DNA of 64,000 nt, from assembly GCF_014646115.1 (NCBI RefSeq), contig NZ_BMMV01000021.1:62001-126000 (forward strand), given 5' to 3'. Positions within the stretch are counted from its first letter, which is position 1, and every line of letters begins with the position of its first letter. Below are positions 1 to 7,903 of this stretch, piece after piece. The position numbers were made by a program, and so were the translations under genes. The notes under the pieces are model-generated. The model made no database searches. It was not told the origin of the DNA and was given only the letters and a program-made list of their open reading frames with translations. Source of the stretch: Streptomyces camponoticapitis. GTDB taxonomy: Bacteria; Actinomycetota; Actinomycetes; Streptomycetales; Streptomycetaceae.

Positions 1-294
1 AACACCAGGGCTGCCTGGGAGCGCAGTTACACCACCGGAGGCAGGAAGCCTGCGGATCAGTATGAATACATCGCCGACGCCGACGACTCGGACAACGCCG
101 CGGGCTACATCAAGAGCCGGTACTCCTACTTCCAGGAGACCCTGACGGTCGTGCCGGCCATCGAGGCGGCTGCCTCTTCGCCCGTCAGACCTAGCGCGAT
201 GCCGGCTCCCGTGCCGACGAGAGCGCGGGGACCTGACGAACGGCATCCGTGCGTCACCTCCTGCTCGACCACGCACATCCGCTCACGGTGGTAG
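1..294 (+). CDS. 3' end of an unidentified gene (5' partial)
   Basis: The first frame is open from the window edge to a TAG at 292-294. The first ~60 residues read like real protein (for example ADQYEYIADADDSDNAAGYI) with normal codon bias; the last ~35 are Ser/Pro/Arg-rich and may be a tail or run-through. I do not recognise the family. The stop lies just before the palindrome upstream of the next gene. Confidence 0.4.
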   Translation, partial: NTRAAWERSYTTGGRKPADQYEYIADADDSDNAAGYIKSRYSYFQETLTVVPAIEAAASSPVRPSAMPAPVPTRARGPDERHPCVTSCSTTHIRSRW

Positions 295-295
295 G

Positions 296-313
296 TTATA
301 GGTCGACCACTAA
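296..313. promoter_or_regulatory. Imperfect palindrome, probable TetR operator
   Basis: TTATAGGTCGACCACTAA is an 18-bp inverted repeat: a perfect GGTCGACC core with matching TTA/TAA outer arms and a 2-nt mismatch between. It ends 13 nt before the start codon of the NTF2-like gene, over the expected promoter. A TetR gene lies directly downstream of that gene, so this is the likely operator of an autoregulated pair. That link is inferred from position only. Confidence 0.5.
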
Positions 314-326
314 CGTAGGAGTGAAG

Positions 327-800
327 ATGACAGTCAAGGAAGACGACGCCGCCCGCCGCGCCGCAGCCCAGCACGCCGTGGCGGAGCACCTGCGCCTCAC
401 CGCTGCCGGAGACACCGAGGAGTGGGTGAAGCTGTTCGCCCCGGACGCGGCGCTCGAGTTCCCGTACGCGCCGGTCGGCGTGCCCCAGCGGGTAACGGGG
501 CGAGACGCACTGCGCGCGCACATGAGCAACTTTCCCGAGACCTTTGACGTGGAGTTCGTCGACCTGGTGTTCCACGAGACGGTCGATCCGAGTCTGGTGA
601 TCGCCGAATTCCGCTCGAAGGGCACGGCGCTGCCGACCGGCAAGCCATACGAGCAGACGTGCATCTCCGTCGTCCGGACCGATGACGACGCGCGCATCAC
701 CCACTACCTGGACTACTGGAACCCGCTGGTGGCGATCGAGGCGCTCACGCCCCGCGACACTCCGTCCGACTCCGACCGCGGCGTGACTTTTGGAGGCTGA
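327..800 (+). CDS. NTF2-like / SnoaL-fold protein (PhzA/B-like)
   Basis: 157 residues from an ATG preceded by AGGAG at good spacing; an upstream start at 249 is possible but lacks that site. The layout is that of the NTF2-like superfamily: N-terminal helices (AAAQHAVAEHLRLTAAGDTEEW), an FAPDAALEFPYAP strand region, then the YLDYWNPLVAIEAL ending typical of PhzA/PhzB-like proteins. Family members are small cytoplasmic enzymes or binding proteins using the cone-shaped pocket, often in tailoring or detoxification; the substrate cannot be told. It lies 25 nt before a TetR gene and behind a palindrome, so it is probably the regulated target of that repressor. Confidence 0.8.
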   Translation: MTVKEDDAARRAAAQHAVAEHLRLTAAGDTEEWVKLFAPDAALEFPYAPVGVPQRVTGRDALRAHMSNFPETFDVEFVDLVFHETVDPSLVIAEFRSKGTALPTGKPYEQTCISVVRTDDDARITHYLDYWNPLVAIEALTPRDTPSDSDRGVTFGG

Positions 801-825
801 GGGGAGCCGTGTTTGACTGACGCCC

Positions 826-1374
826 ATGCCTGCCGCCGGTACGAGCACGAAGAGCGACGAACGCCGTCGGGCCATCGTGGCCGCGGCGGTCGACTGCTTT
901 GCGCAAAAGGGTTTCTACGGTACGACGACGCACGAGATCGCAGACTGGGTCGGCGTCTCTCAGCCGTATCTCTATCGCCTGTACCCGAACAAGGAAGCAC
1001 TGTTCGCCGCGGTCGTCGACCACGTGTCCGTGGTCATGACCGACACGCTGGTCGCTCACTCGCCGGCGTCGGGTGGGGCCGGGCCGGCGCCCGAGGCGGC
1101 GCTGGACGCGGCGCGCGGCGCCTACGCCGCGCTCGTCGCGGACCGAAACATTCTCCGTTTCCTCATGCACGCGAACTGTGCCGTCGGCGAGCCGCTGGTG
1201 GAGCAGGCCGTGCGCCGGTGCTATGCCAAGCAGGTTGACACCGTTCGGCAATTGCTGGGCGACGACCAGGCCGTGCGGCTCTGGTTCGGCGCCGGAATGC
1301 TCGACAACGTGGTCGCCGTGCTGGGTCTGGCCGACATCGATGAGCCGTGGGCGCACGTCCTCACCGCTCGATGA
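826..1374 (+). CDS. TetR/AcrR family transcriptional regulator
   Basis: 182 residues. The N-terminal ~60 residues form a TetR helix-turn-helix: RRRAIVAAAVDCFAQKGFYG, then THEIADWVGVSQPYLYRLYPNKEALF, matching the family consensus. The C-terminal part is all-helical and ligand-binding in type, with no recognisable specificity. It directly follows the NTF2-like gene in the same orientation, so it is probably co-transcribed and acts on the palindrome at 296-313. The ligand is unknown. Confidence 0.9.
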   Translation: MPAAGTSTKSDERRRAIVAAAVDCFAQKGFYGTTTHEIADWVGVSQPYLYRLYPNKEALFAAVVDHVSVVMTDTLVAHSPASGGAGPAPEAALDAARGAYAALVADRNILRFLMHANCAVGEPLVEQAVRRCYAKQVDTVRQLLGDDQAVRLWFGAGMLDNVVAVLGLADIDEPWAHVLTAR

Positions 1375-1435
1375 CCCGGCACTGGCAGTTCGGCGCCGAC
1401 GGGCCACGAGTCTTCCTCGTTGGCCAACTCGGCCG

Positions 1436-1746
1436 AAGTAGCCACCGTCAGTGGTCAGCACGTACTTTGACAGCGCCTCACCCTCCAAGCGCTTCTGGAC
1501 CGCTCCAAAGCCTTCGGCAAGGTCTCGCTGAAAGCAGGAGAAAATGATGCCTGTGTCCCCTTCGCCGCGGTCGTAACTGTAACTACGCCGCACCAGCGGG
1601 GGCGGATTCGGCAGCGAGCCCCAGCCCGACCGCCGATTGGGGAACCACCAACGACCTTCGTCGCACAGCACATCCCCACTCCAGGTAGTGATTGCTCTGA
1701 CGAGCGACGAACCATCGTGATCCACCCGCTTTCGGTACACACGCAC
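1436..1746 (-). pseudogene. C-terminal fragment of a DyP-type peroxidase (first copy)
   Basis: The reverse strand encodes LVRRSYSYDRGEGDTGIIF followed by FQRDL...AVQKRLEGEALSKYVLTTDGGYF, the haem-pocket C-terminal stretch of Dyp/EfeB-type peroxidases. Only about 60 residues of the enzyme remain; the frame then runs into unrelated sequence near 1434. The upstream part (1620-1746) resembles the tail of the gene that precedes the second copy at 5583-5640 (DHDG...VR...LSGDVL), so an internal deletion joined that tail to the enzyme C-terminus. It lies immediately downstream of the SUKH-3 gene. Confidence 0.65.
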
Positions 1747-1755
1747 CGGCGGCCT

Positions 1756-2235
1756 CTAATCGGTGCGGCGACCGCCACTCACGACACGATCGGGCCGTCC
1801 CCCGTTCACCACGAAGTGCAAAGCGTCCGGAAAAGACTTGCCCAGCTCCCAAATAATCCCAGGACCAACCGCCAGCACTCTCCCCGATTCCGCGATCCAG
1901 GTGCGATATTGAATCGACCACATCCCGAGTGGAGAAAAGTCGACATCGTACGCATCCGCCAACCTTTGCGATTCAGATCCGGCGTCAATACAGGCATCGA
2001 CCGGATCAATATGGAGCGAGGACTGGGGATCACGGACTGGTGAACTCAGTATCTCAAGCCCCCCGAACTCCTCCCAAATCCGGAGGGCCATCGCATTCAG
2101 CTTGAACCCTCGAACTCCCAGTAAGTCAACCCAGTGAGAAATTTCGACCCGACGCCCACAACGCCAGCCTGCAGCTTCCAGAGAGTCGCGGACTTTAGGC
2201 TCAGAACCCCAGAGGGCGTTACTACCAAGTGCCAT
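1756..2235 (-). CDS. SUKH-3 superfamily protein, probable toxin immunity
   Basis: 159 residues starting at the ATG preceded by AAAGGAGG at proper spacing; an upstream Met (2256) lacks it. The order of motifs fits SUKH-3: GWRCGRRVEISHWVDLL, then IWEEFGGLEI, an HIDP strand and a SPLGMWSIQYRTWIAESGRVLAVGP stretch. SUKH proteins are cytoplasmic antidotes to polymorphic toxins, mostly nucleases. Its own toxin is not adjacent; the nearest toxin remnants lie at 4130-4602 and 6357-7275, so it is probably an orphan immunity gene left by rearrangement. Confidence 0.75.
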   Translation of the reverse strand: MALGSNALWGSEPKVRDSLEAAGWRCGRRVEISHWVDLLGVRGFKLNAMALRIWEEFGGLEILSSPVRDPQSSLHIDPVDACIDAGSESQRLADAYDVDFSPLGMWSIQYRTWIAESGRVLAVGPGIIWELGKSFPDALHFVVNGGRPDRVVSGGRRTD

Positions 2236-2479
2236 AGACCCTCCTTTATCGAGCATACTTCCTTCGGCAGGACTTCCCGGCTATACGGCGGGATGTCGGG
2301 GGTAGTCGAATTGAAGATCTACCCACCCCGGCCTGACCACTCAACCCGGTGAACCTTCCCGGGCACAGGCCACGGGCCGGAACGTGACGGAGCCCGGAAG
2401 CATGTCCAGCTCCCGGGCTCCAACTTGCCACCCATTTGCGCACACCGACGGCGTTTAAGAACCGCGGGTCATGTTGAGA
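2236..2479. other. Intergenic stretch, nothing identified
   Basis: Between the SUKH-3 ribosome binding site and the tRNA-like cluster. Short open frames exist on the reverse strand but show no family motif. It presumably holds the promoter of the SUKH-3 gene. Confidence 0.3.
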
Positions 2480-2487
2480 TCGACGTG

Positions 2488-2700
2488 TTCTGCCTTTGAA
2501 CTACAGCGCCACGAGAGAGGCGCCGGGGGGACTTGAACCCCCATCCGACGATGTTCGCCCACGCTCGGTCGATCCGGTGTTCGGCGGCGAATACTGAGAC
2601 TGGAGCGAGAATCTGAGTTTCACGGGGCCGCCTCTGCCAGACTTGGGCCACCCCCGCACGTGGTGCGGGGAGAGGGATTCGAACCCCCAACTGACACCCC
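2488..2700 (-). other. Degenerate tRNA-like cluster (phage-type or att-like)
   Basis: Reverse-strand segments carry tRNA hallmarks. The 3' half of a tRNA ends at 2661 with a T arm (GGGTTCGAATCCC), TCCCCGC and ACCA. A D-arm-like 5' part (GCGGGGGTGGCCCAAG) follows at once. A second T arm (GGGGGTTCAAGTCCCCC) lies near 2527-2545, and another 5'-half-like piece (GGCGCTGTAGTTCAAAGGCA) at about 2495-2514. I could not fold a complete cloverleaf with paired acceptor stems from any of them, so they look like truncated or fused tRNA genes, as found in phage tRNA arrays or integration sites. Confidence 0.5.
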
Positions 2701-2743
2701 TTGATCAGCTTCAACATCAGTTTCAGCTTGCGCTCATCGCGCA

Positions 2744-2763
2744 CCCTCCGCTCGCGACGGAGG
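2744..2763 (-). terminator. Hairpin downstream of the DUF7873 gene
   Basis: CCCTCCG and CGGAGGG form a 7-bp perfect stem around a 6-nt loop, starting 14 nt after the stop codon of the reverse-strand gene. There is no clear T run, as is common for actinobacterial terminators. Confidence 0.5.
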
Positions 2764-2777
2764 GCGTATGTGGGGGG

Positions 2778-3509
2778 CTACCGGAAGAGGTAGCCGAATA
2801 CCGCATCGCCGACCCGCTGGTCGGTGACCTCGGTGTTGTTCGCCTCCTCGCGGGCGAACTTGACGGACTGCTGGAGCTTCTCGACGCGGTCGAGGAGCTC
2901 GTTGACCCGCCGGGCGGGCAGCGCGCCGGAGAACTTCACCGTGGTCCAGTAACCGACCGGGACGTCCTCGTAGTACACCTCGACCTGCGCCGGGTGCTTC
3001 TCCGTGGCCTCGGCCTTCACGTGGTTGCGCGGAACCTTCTTCGTGCGGATCGTCCGCACCGGGTCCGTCTTCCACGAGTCCGTCGAGGGGTCCAGGTTCC
3101 ACGACTCGGAGGCGTCGAGCACCGGCAGCTTGCGCACGAAGGTATGTAGGTCGGTGAGTTGCTTCTCCAGGAACAACAGGTACGGAACGGGCACCTGAGG
3201 CAACAGCACCGTACCGTCGACGACCACGTCCGCGACTGCGGACCGGTTCGCCCAGTCCTTCGTCGCGGTCACGTCGAAGAGCCGCGTCAGCGTCCCGGCG
3301 GTCGCCCCCAGAGCGTCCTCGGCCTTGATCTGCACGCGCGTGGACTCGGGTGGCAACTGCTCGCCCTCCTCATCCTTGGGCTGGTAGGTCCGAGAGATGC
3401 CGGCCAGCAGGGCGGGCTTCTGCACGTCCTGGTGAGCCTGGGTGAGCTCCTGGAGGGCCTTGGACTTGACGCCCTTTTCCACTGCGATGATCTGATTCAG
3501 CTTCGGCAC
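2778..3509 (-). CDS. DUF7873 family protein
   Basis: 243 residues beginning MPKLNQIIAVEKGVKSKALQ. The sequence matches what I recall of a conserved actinobacterial/phage family now called DUF7873: charged, no signal peptide, no membrane segment, with a helical C-terminus (PARRVNELLDRVEKLQQSVK). Relatives occur in Streptomyces phages and mobile elements; the function is unknown. It sits next to a degenerate tRNA cluster, another phage-like trait, and is followed by its own hairpin. The gene appears intact, unlike its neighbours. Confidence 0.75.
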   Translation of the reverse strand: MPKLNQIIAVEKGVKSKALQELTQAHQDVQKPALLAGISRTYQPKDEEGEQLPPESTRVQIKAEDALGATAGTLTRLFDVTATKDWANRSAVADVVVDGTVLLPQVPVPYLLFLEKQLTDLHTFVRKLPVLDASESWNLDPSTDSWKTDPVRTIRTKKVPRNHVKAEATEKHPAQVEVYYEDVPVGYWTTVKFSGALPARRVNELLDRVEKLQQSVKFAREEANNTEVTDQRVGDAVFGYLFR

Positions 3510-4130
3510 ACGACGAACCTAACAACCCTGCGCCGCAGGCACATCCGATTAAAAGCCTGCCCCGTCCCTTCCGGCCGAGAGGGCGGGGCGACGGCGCGGC
3601 GCAGCCGGTCTCTGCCGATCACCTCGTCCTCCACGCCGGGCGTGACCTCAGTGTGGAAGGTCGGCATCCGCTGGGCTTTGCGGTCGTTGGCCTCGCGGGT
3701 GCGGTGCCTGCGGAACTCGTTGGGGAAGTCGTAGAGGCAGGCGCCCATGAAGTACGTGGTGATGCCCGCGCCGCCTTGGAAGGTCCAGCCGCCTTCGAGG
3801 AAGGCGCGCCGGCGGAAGCGGGGCATGGCCAGTGCGACGGTCATGGTGGCGAGCTCCTCCCGCAGGTCACTGCCCGAGGTGAGACGTTCCAGGTCGAGTT
3901 CGTGGGGGTTGAGACCGAAGCCGCAGCCGACGGCCATGGAGAAGATGTACCCGGCGTACATCCATGCGCGCAGTACGGAGACCGCGTACCGGGCGAGGTC
4001 GTTCTCGAAGGCCTCGTACCGCGTGCTCTGAAGCCGTCCTCGGCCGGCAACTGGAGTATCCGCTGGTCGGCCATCCGCTGGTCGATGCTCTTCTGGAGAC
4101 GGCGGGCGTCTCGTTTCTGTCGCCCCCGCT
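3497..4130 (-). pseudogene. Truncated sigma-factor-like conserved protein
   Basis: The reverse strand reads ADQRILQLPAEDGFR in one frame, then, after a one-base loss near 4030, RYEAFENDLARYAVSVLRAW...MAVGCGFGLNPHELDLERLT...ELATMTVALAMPRFR...TTYFMGACLYDFPNEFRRHR. This resembles conserved Streptomyces proteins with a sigma-70 region 2-like helical core (DNA/RNA polymerase contact), but I am not certain of the family. The N-terminus is fused directly to the Hint remnant upstream, and the C-terminus after EVIGRDRLRR runs into unrelated sequence, so both ends are lost. Confidence 0.5.
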
Positions 4131-4602
4131 AGTGCACAGTAAGTGTGGATGTCGCCGACGGTGAGGTTGTAGACCGTCGTCCGCTTTGAGTGGTGGGTAA
4201 CGGTTGAGGTCTCGGTCCAGGTGCCGGTGCTGGTCTGGATCCATTGACCAGTGGTGAGTTCGTCGGCTTCGATCCAGCGGCCCAGGGCCGGCACCCAGAA
4301 GGGGTGGCCGTCGGTTCCCGTGAGGGTGCTGGCCTTACCTGTGGCGAGGGTGTTGTCGAGCAGTTGTTTGTCGCCCGCGCCACGATCAGAGCCGTTTACC
4401 GGGTGGGGCCCGCCTCGCTCAGGCCACCGATCACGCAGCCCGCCGGCATCGGGGAGTTGCCCGTGTGGTCCGTGTACGTCGTCGGGGAACTCAGCGCGTA
4501 CTGGCAGAGGTTGGTGCCGCCCGCGTAGCCGATCGGGTCCTGGGACATGAAACGACCCGACGCGGGGTCGTTATAGCCCTTGCTGTCGTCGTAACGCACC
4601 AC
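4130..4602 (-). pseudogene. Rhs core plus truncated Hint domain (toxin remnant 1)
   Basis: Residues NDPASGRFMSQDPIGYAGGT and QYALSSPTTYTD are the classic end of the Rhs-repeat core. Downstream, in shifted frames, come GTDGHPFWVPALG, RWIEADELTTGQWIQ and TTVYNLTVGDIHTY, the second half of a Hint autoprotease. The first ~40 residues of Hint (the CRNSFTADTP block of the other copy) are missing. The toxin tip is also gone, replaced by the sigma-like fragment. About 270 bp are roughly 80% identical to the Hint copy at 6800-7070 by eye. Confidence 0.7.
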
Positions 4603-4629
4603 CGTGCCATCCGCGTTCGCGGACGACCT

Positions 4630-5586
4630 CTAGCTGAGGGCGTCGATCCAGCCGTCGCCGGGCGGGGGGACAAGAAAAGTAGCCACCGCCGGTGGTCAGC
4701 ACGTACTTCGCCAACGCCTCACCCTCCAAGCGCTTCTGGACCGCCTCGAAGCCTTTGGCCAAGTCACGCTGCAAGCAGAAGAAAATGATTCCGGTATCGC
4801 CGTTGCCCCGGTCGTAGCTGTAACTGCGGCGCACGAGCAGGGGCGGGTTGCGGCGGTCGGGGGCGGCGAGTCGTACGTGTGAGTCGAGTGGCGTCTGCCG
4901 GCCCCTGGGGTCGGCGGCGAAGTTCGGCTCCTCACCGACGGGCGCCCCGTCCAGCCACTTCCCGTCACGCCGACGGCCCATGATCCGCTCCTGCTCCCCC
5001 ACGGAATCCTTGTCCCACAGCTCCGTCGCGAACCGGACAACCCTCACGACCTGATAACTCCCGCCAACAGCCCAGTCCGGCTCACCCTGACCCTCCCGCA
5101 CCAAGGCCCGGTCGGCGACCTCCCGCTCCGACGCCGGATTCCCGAACCCCTCCGTGAAGTGGAAGGGGTTACGGGCAAGCCCACGGCCACCCTCGACGCG
5201 ATTCTCCGACCGGAACCCGTCAATCCCCCAACGAACCGTCCAACCGGCCTTCAGGGCAATGGCCTTGACATCAGCCACGGCGTTTCGCACCGCCACGACA
5301 TCCTCACCCGTCACCCGCACGAGGACGTCCTCGTGTGAATGCATCGGATCGGGCAGGTCGCCCGCGAAGGAGGGCATCAGCTTCAACTGCCGAGGCCCGG
5401 GAACTGCGGCGCCCTCGAACAACGAGGCTCCCAGCCCAAACCCCACGACGTAGCGGTATCGGCTTCCGCACCGAAGCGCCCTCCGGTCTCCAACCCTCCA
5501 CCTGCCCCGCGCATCACAACCACACCCGTACCTACCAGCCCCAGCCCAACCGCTGCCCCGGAAACCGCCAACGCCCTCCGCCTCAC
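4630..5586 (-). pseudogene. DyP-type (EfeB-like) peroxidase, decayed
   Basis: A GTG overlapping the upstream stop (GTGA) begins a Tat-like signal (MRRRALAVSGAAVGLGLVG). A frameshift and a large deletion then lead into VGFGLGASLF, HEDVLVRVTGEDVV, ...GGSYQVVRVVRFATELWDK...RRSYSYDRGNGDTG...KYVLTTGGGYF. A one-base insertion in the TTTT run near 4665 shifts the end; the other frame gives LVPPPGDGWIDALS and a stop, the expected C-terminus. The DyP signature GxxDG is not seen; the corresponding place reads TEGFGNPAS. Family members are secreted haem peroxidases. This copy has at least three lesions. Confidence 0.7.
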
Positions 5587-5873
5587 AACACCTCCCCACT
5601 CAGGTAATGCTCGTTCTGACGGACGATCCCGTCCTCATGATCTGTCCCCCCGATCGTGCGCGACCCAACGTCGAGCACTCCGCTTCCCGTATGTCGGCGA
5701 ACTGCCCGGCCCTCAAAGGAAGCCCCCGACTTCAAAGCAGGTACGACCCGCATCTGCCGCCGGACTTCAGCGCATCCAAGCCGACGACCTACCCACCTGC
5801 CGACAGACTGCCCTCTGACTTGGCCATCGGACGACCAATCAGAGTGAGGTCCCATGCGATCGTTGAAGCGCAA
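5583..5873 (-). CDS. Small hypothetical protein, possibly a gene tail
   Basis: 96 residues ending DHEDGIVRQNEHYLSGEVL, with the stop overlapping the GTG of the peroxidase pseudogene, so the two were translationally coupled. Only the last ~25 residues have independent support: a similar tail (DHDGSSLVR...LSGDVL) precedes the first peroxidase fragment. The N-terminal part is Arg/Gly-rich with weak coding character. I do not recognise a family. Confidence 0.35.
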   Translation of the reverse strand: MRFNDRMGPHSDWSSDGQVRGQSVGRWVGRRLGCAEVRRQMRVVPALKSGASFEGRAVRRHTGSGVLDVGSRTIGGTDHEDGIVRQNEHYLSGEVL

Positions 5874-5910
5874 GGAATGAACTGACAGGAAAGAACCCCG
5901 CCCCGCTCAG

Positions 5911-6318
5911 TTATCCGATCCGGGCACGCATGAGGGCATCAGTGGCTCTGCTTAGGGCCATCTTCAGATTCTCCCGCTCGTCGTGCACATGGTCGACCTT
6001 CCTCCCGGAGGCCTGGTAGGCGGTTTCGAACGCGATCCACGCCCCGTAGGCCACAAGCATTCCCTCAAAAGAGACCCGACCTCGCTCAAACTGTTGCCGA
6101 AAGCCCAAGGGCGGCTCGTGACCTCCAATCCATAGTTCGAGCCGAGCATGCTCGGCCATGTATTGAGCGGCGAGTTCGACCACGTCGTTACCAACGATGT
6201 TGCTGCCAATCACCTGTATGCCGAGGTTGAGGGCAGGCGAGGCCGTCGGGGCACGTAGAGGCTCAGGCACTTGGCTGGACGGCGGCTGATCCTTCAGCCA
6301 CCCCCACTCGTCTGACAT
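5911..6318 (-). CDS. Hypothetical protein, candidate immunity partner of the Hint-nuclease
   Basis: 135 residues from the ATG preceded by AAGGAGG (MSDEWGWLKDQ); a second ATG at 6360 overlaps the frame-restored toxin stop as ATGA and would add 14 residues. It is a soluble, largely helical protein with no membrane segment and no family I can name. Immunity genes normally sit directly behind the toxin tip with exactly this overlap, so a role as antidote to the nuclease upstream is a reasonable inference. It also has lower GC than the operons further right. Confidence 0.55.
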   Translation of the reverse strand: MSDEWGWLKDQPPSSQVPEPLRAPTASPALNLGIQVIGSNIVGNDVVELAAQYMAEHARLELWIGGHEPPLGFRQQFERGRVSFEGMLVAYGAWIAFETAYQASGRKVDHVHDERENLKMALSRATDALMRARIG

Positions 6319-6356
6319 CACAGCCTCCTTCGTCCGCAATCGCTCGACAAAAGCGT

Positions 6357-7275
6357 TCATGATCTCGGCCTGTTCAGAATTATCTGCAAGATGTTAAGTC
6401 CTCCTGACCCATCGGCCCGAATGGTCACGCCAAGTGGATACGGGTTCGCAGGACCAAGTCCTGCATGATCTGCATAAATGGGGGTGACAGTATACTGCAC
6501 GATCTGTTCGAACTTGGTTCTCTATACGACGCATCACCGGGTGGTTGGCATACTGATGCATGGTGACAAAATTCCGTCGGTCACTGTTCGATCCACCAAG
6601 CTGCGCGCCCCAGAGGTGAGATCTGTTGTAGCCCATTCCGCCAACCCATCCGACCGGATTCAAGCTGGGGTTGGTAGTGCCGCCGATACTGTCTCGGGTA
6701 AGTGTCGCGTAAACCCCTGTGGCCCGACCATATTCGTCGAGCTCTCCGTATACACCACAGTTGTGAACCAGGACCGGCGTGTCACCCGCCAGCACATGGT
6801 ATGTGTGGAGGTCGTTGACGGTGAGGTTGTAGACGGTCGTTGACTTGGTGTGGTGAGTGACGGCGGTGATTTGGGTCCAGGTGCCGGTGCTGGTCTGGAG
6901 CCATTGGCCGGTGGTGAGTTTGTCGGCTTCGATGCAGCGACCGAGGGCGGGGACCCAGAAGGGGTGGCCGTCGGTGGCGGTGACCGTGCTGGTCCTACCC
7001 GTGTCGAGGGTTATGTCGACCAGTTGTTTGTCGCCCGTGCCCTTGGTGAGCGCCGTTACCGGGCGGGGTCCGGATTCGCCCGTCTCCGGGTCGGTGGCGA
7101 GGACCTGGTCGCCGATCTGGATGTCCTTGATCGGTTTGCGGGTGCCGTCCGCCAGAAGGACCGGGGTGTCCGCCGTGAAGCTGTTGCGGCAGCCCGGCAG
7201 TTTGATCATGCCGCCCAGGCAGCCCAGTGCCGCGGAGGTGCCGACCTGACCCCAGCTGACCTTGCGGCCGGCCGT
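6357..7275 (-). pseudogene. Hint domain plus endonuclease toxin tip (toxin remnant 2)
   Basis: The reverse strand encodes a full Hint autoprotease domain (CRNSFTADTPVLLADGT...GDQVLATDPETGE...DGHPFWVPALGR...TVYNLTVNDLHTYHVLAGDT, ending PVLVHNC), then a short linker and a DNA/RNA non-specific nuclease tip (YNRSHLWGAQLGG, RRNFVTMHQYANHPVMRRIEN). A one-base loss near 6508-6512 breaks the frame; restoring it gives IVQYTVTPIYADHAGLGPAN and NPYPLGVTIRADGSGG to a TGA overlapping the next ATG. The 5' side is cut at 7277 by an in-frame stop where the IS5 remnant begins, so the Rhs/secretion part is missing. Confidence 0.75.
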
Positions 7276-7660
7276 CTACGAACGCCACCGCCTGTGGTCG
7301 GCCGACGGCACCAGGGAACGTCTGCTCCAGCAGGTCCAGGCCGCGGCGATGCAGCAGGTGAGACTGACTGGGACATCTCGGTCGCCTCCACCATCGTCCG
7401 CGCGCATCAGCATGCTGCCGACGCCCGCACCAACCCCGCCTCCCGCCCCAGGTTCAAAAGGGCCGAAGGGATGGAACACCAGGACGAGACGCGGAGGAAG
7501 AGTCTCGTAGCCCGCCTGGCCGAGGTGGTGAGGGAGGCGAGGGCTTGGGCCGCTCGCGGGGCGGGTTCACCAGCAAGCTCCACCTGAGCGCGGACGGCCG
7601 CTGCCGCCCACTGTCCCTGATCGTCACTCCAGGTCAGCGGGCGGACTGCACCCCGTTCAA
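7262..7660 (+). mobile_element. IS5-type transposase remnant
   Basis: Three frames together read VYERHRLWSADGTRERLLQQ, then DWDISVASTIVRAHQHAA and HQDETRRK, then GRSRGGFTSKLHLSADGRCR, PLSLIVTPGQRADCTPFKP: the central part of an IS5-family DDE transposase (DSTIVRAHQHA contains the first catalytic Asp in intact copies; here it is A-S-T). There are two frameshifts; both ends and the terminal repeats are missing. The element truncates the Hint toxin on its left and a hypothetical gene on its right. Confidence 0.75.
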
Positions 7661-7857
7661 ACCGTGCGAGGCTCTCCGGCTTCGACGAGTTCCCTGGCGC
7701 CGCAGCCCGCCAGACGGTATTCCCACTCGACCACGGCCTCTTCGGGATCGAAGTGGCCGAAGAAGAGCGACTCGAATGCCCGTCCCGGCCCTGTCCGGAG
7801 GGCCAGACCTGCTGACGTGTCGTCCGGCGCCATCAAGAACTTCATGGTGATGCTCAC
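7657..7857 (-). pseudogene. 3'-truncated paralogue of the next gene
   Basis: 66 residues from a GTG (MSITMKFLMAPDDTSAGLAL...GRAFESLFFGHFDPEEAVVEWEYRL). The pattern FL..DD......GP......F.....G...P..AV..WE..L is shared with the intact protein encoded at 7904-8320. The frame stops at the junction with the IS5 remnant, which supplies the TGA, so half of the protein is lost. Confidence 0.6.
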
Positions 7858-7903
7858 CCACGCATCATGCCGATCACTGCAGCCAATGGCCCGGTCGAGT
7901 AGG

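Noticed and set aside
745..1746. 333-codon reverse frame
   Set aside because: Only the ~100 codons nearest 1746 resemble a peroxidase tail; the rest is a shadow of the TetR gene.
2469..2744. 91-codon reverse ORF
   Set aside because: Its translation (GVRIPLPAP, GAVVQRQNT) is the usual artefact of translating tRNA sequence.
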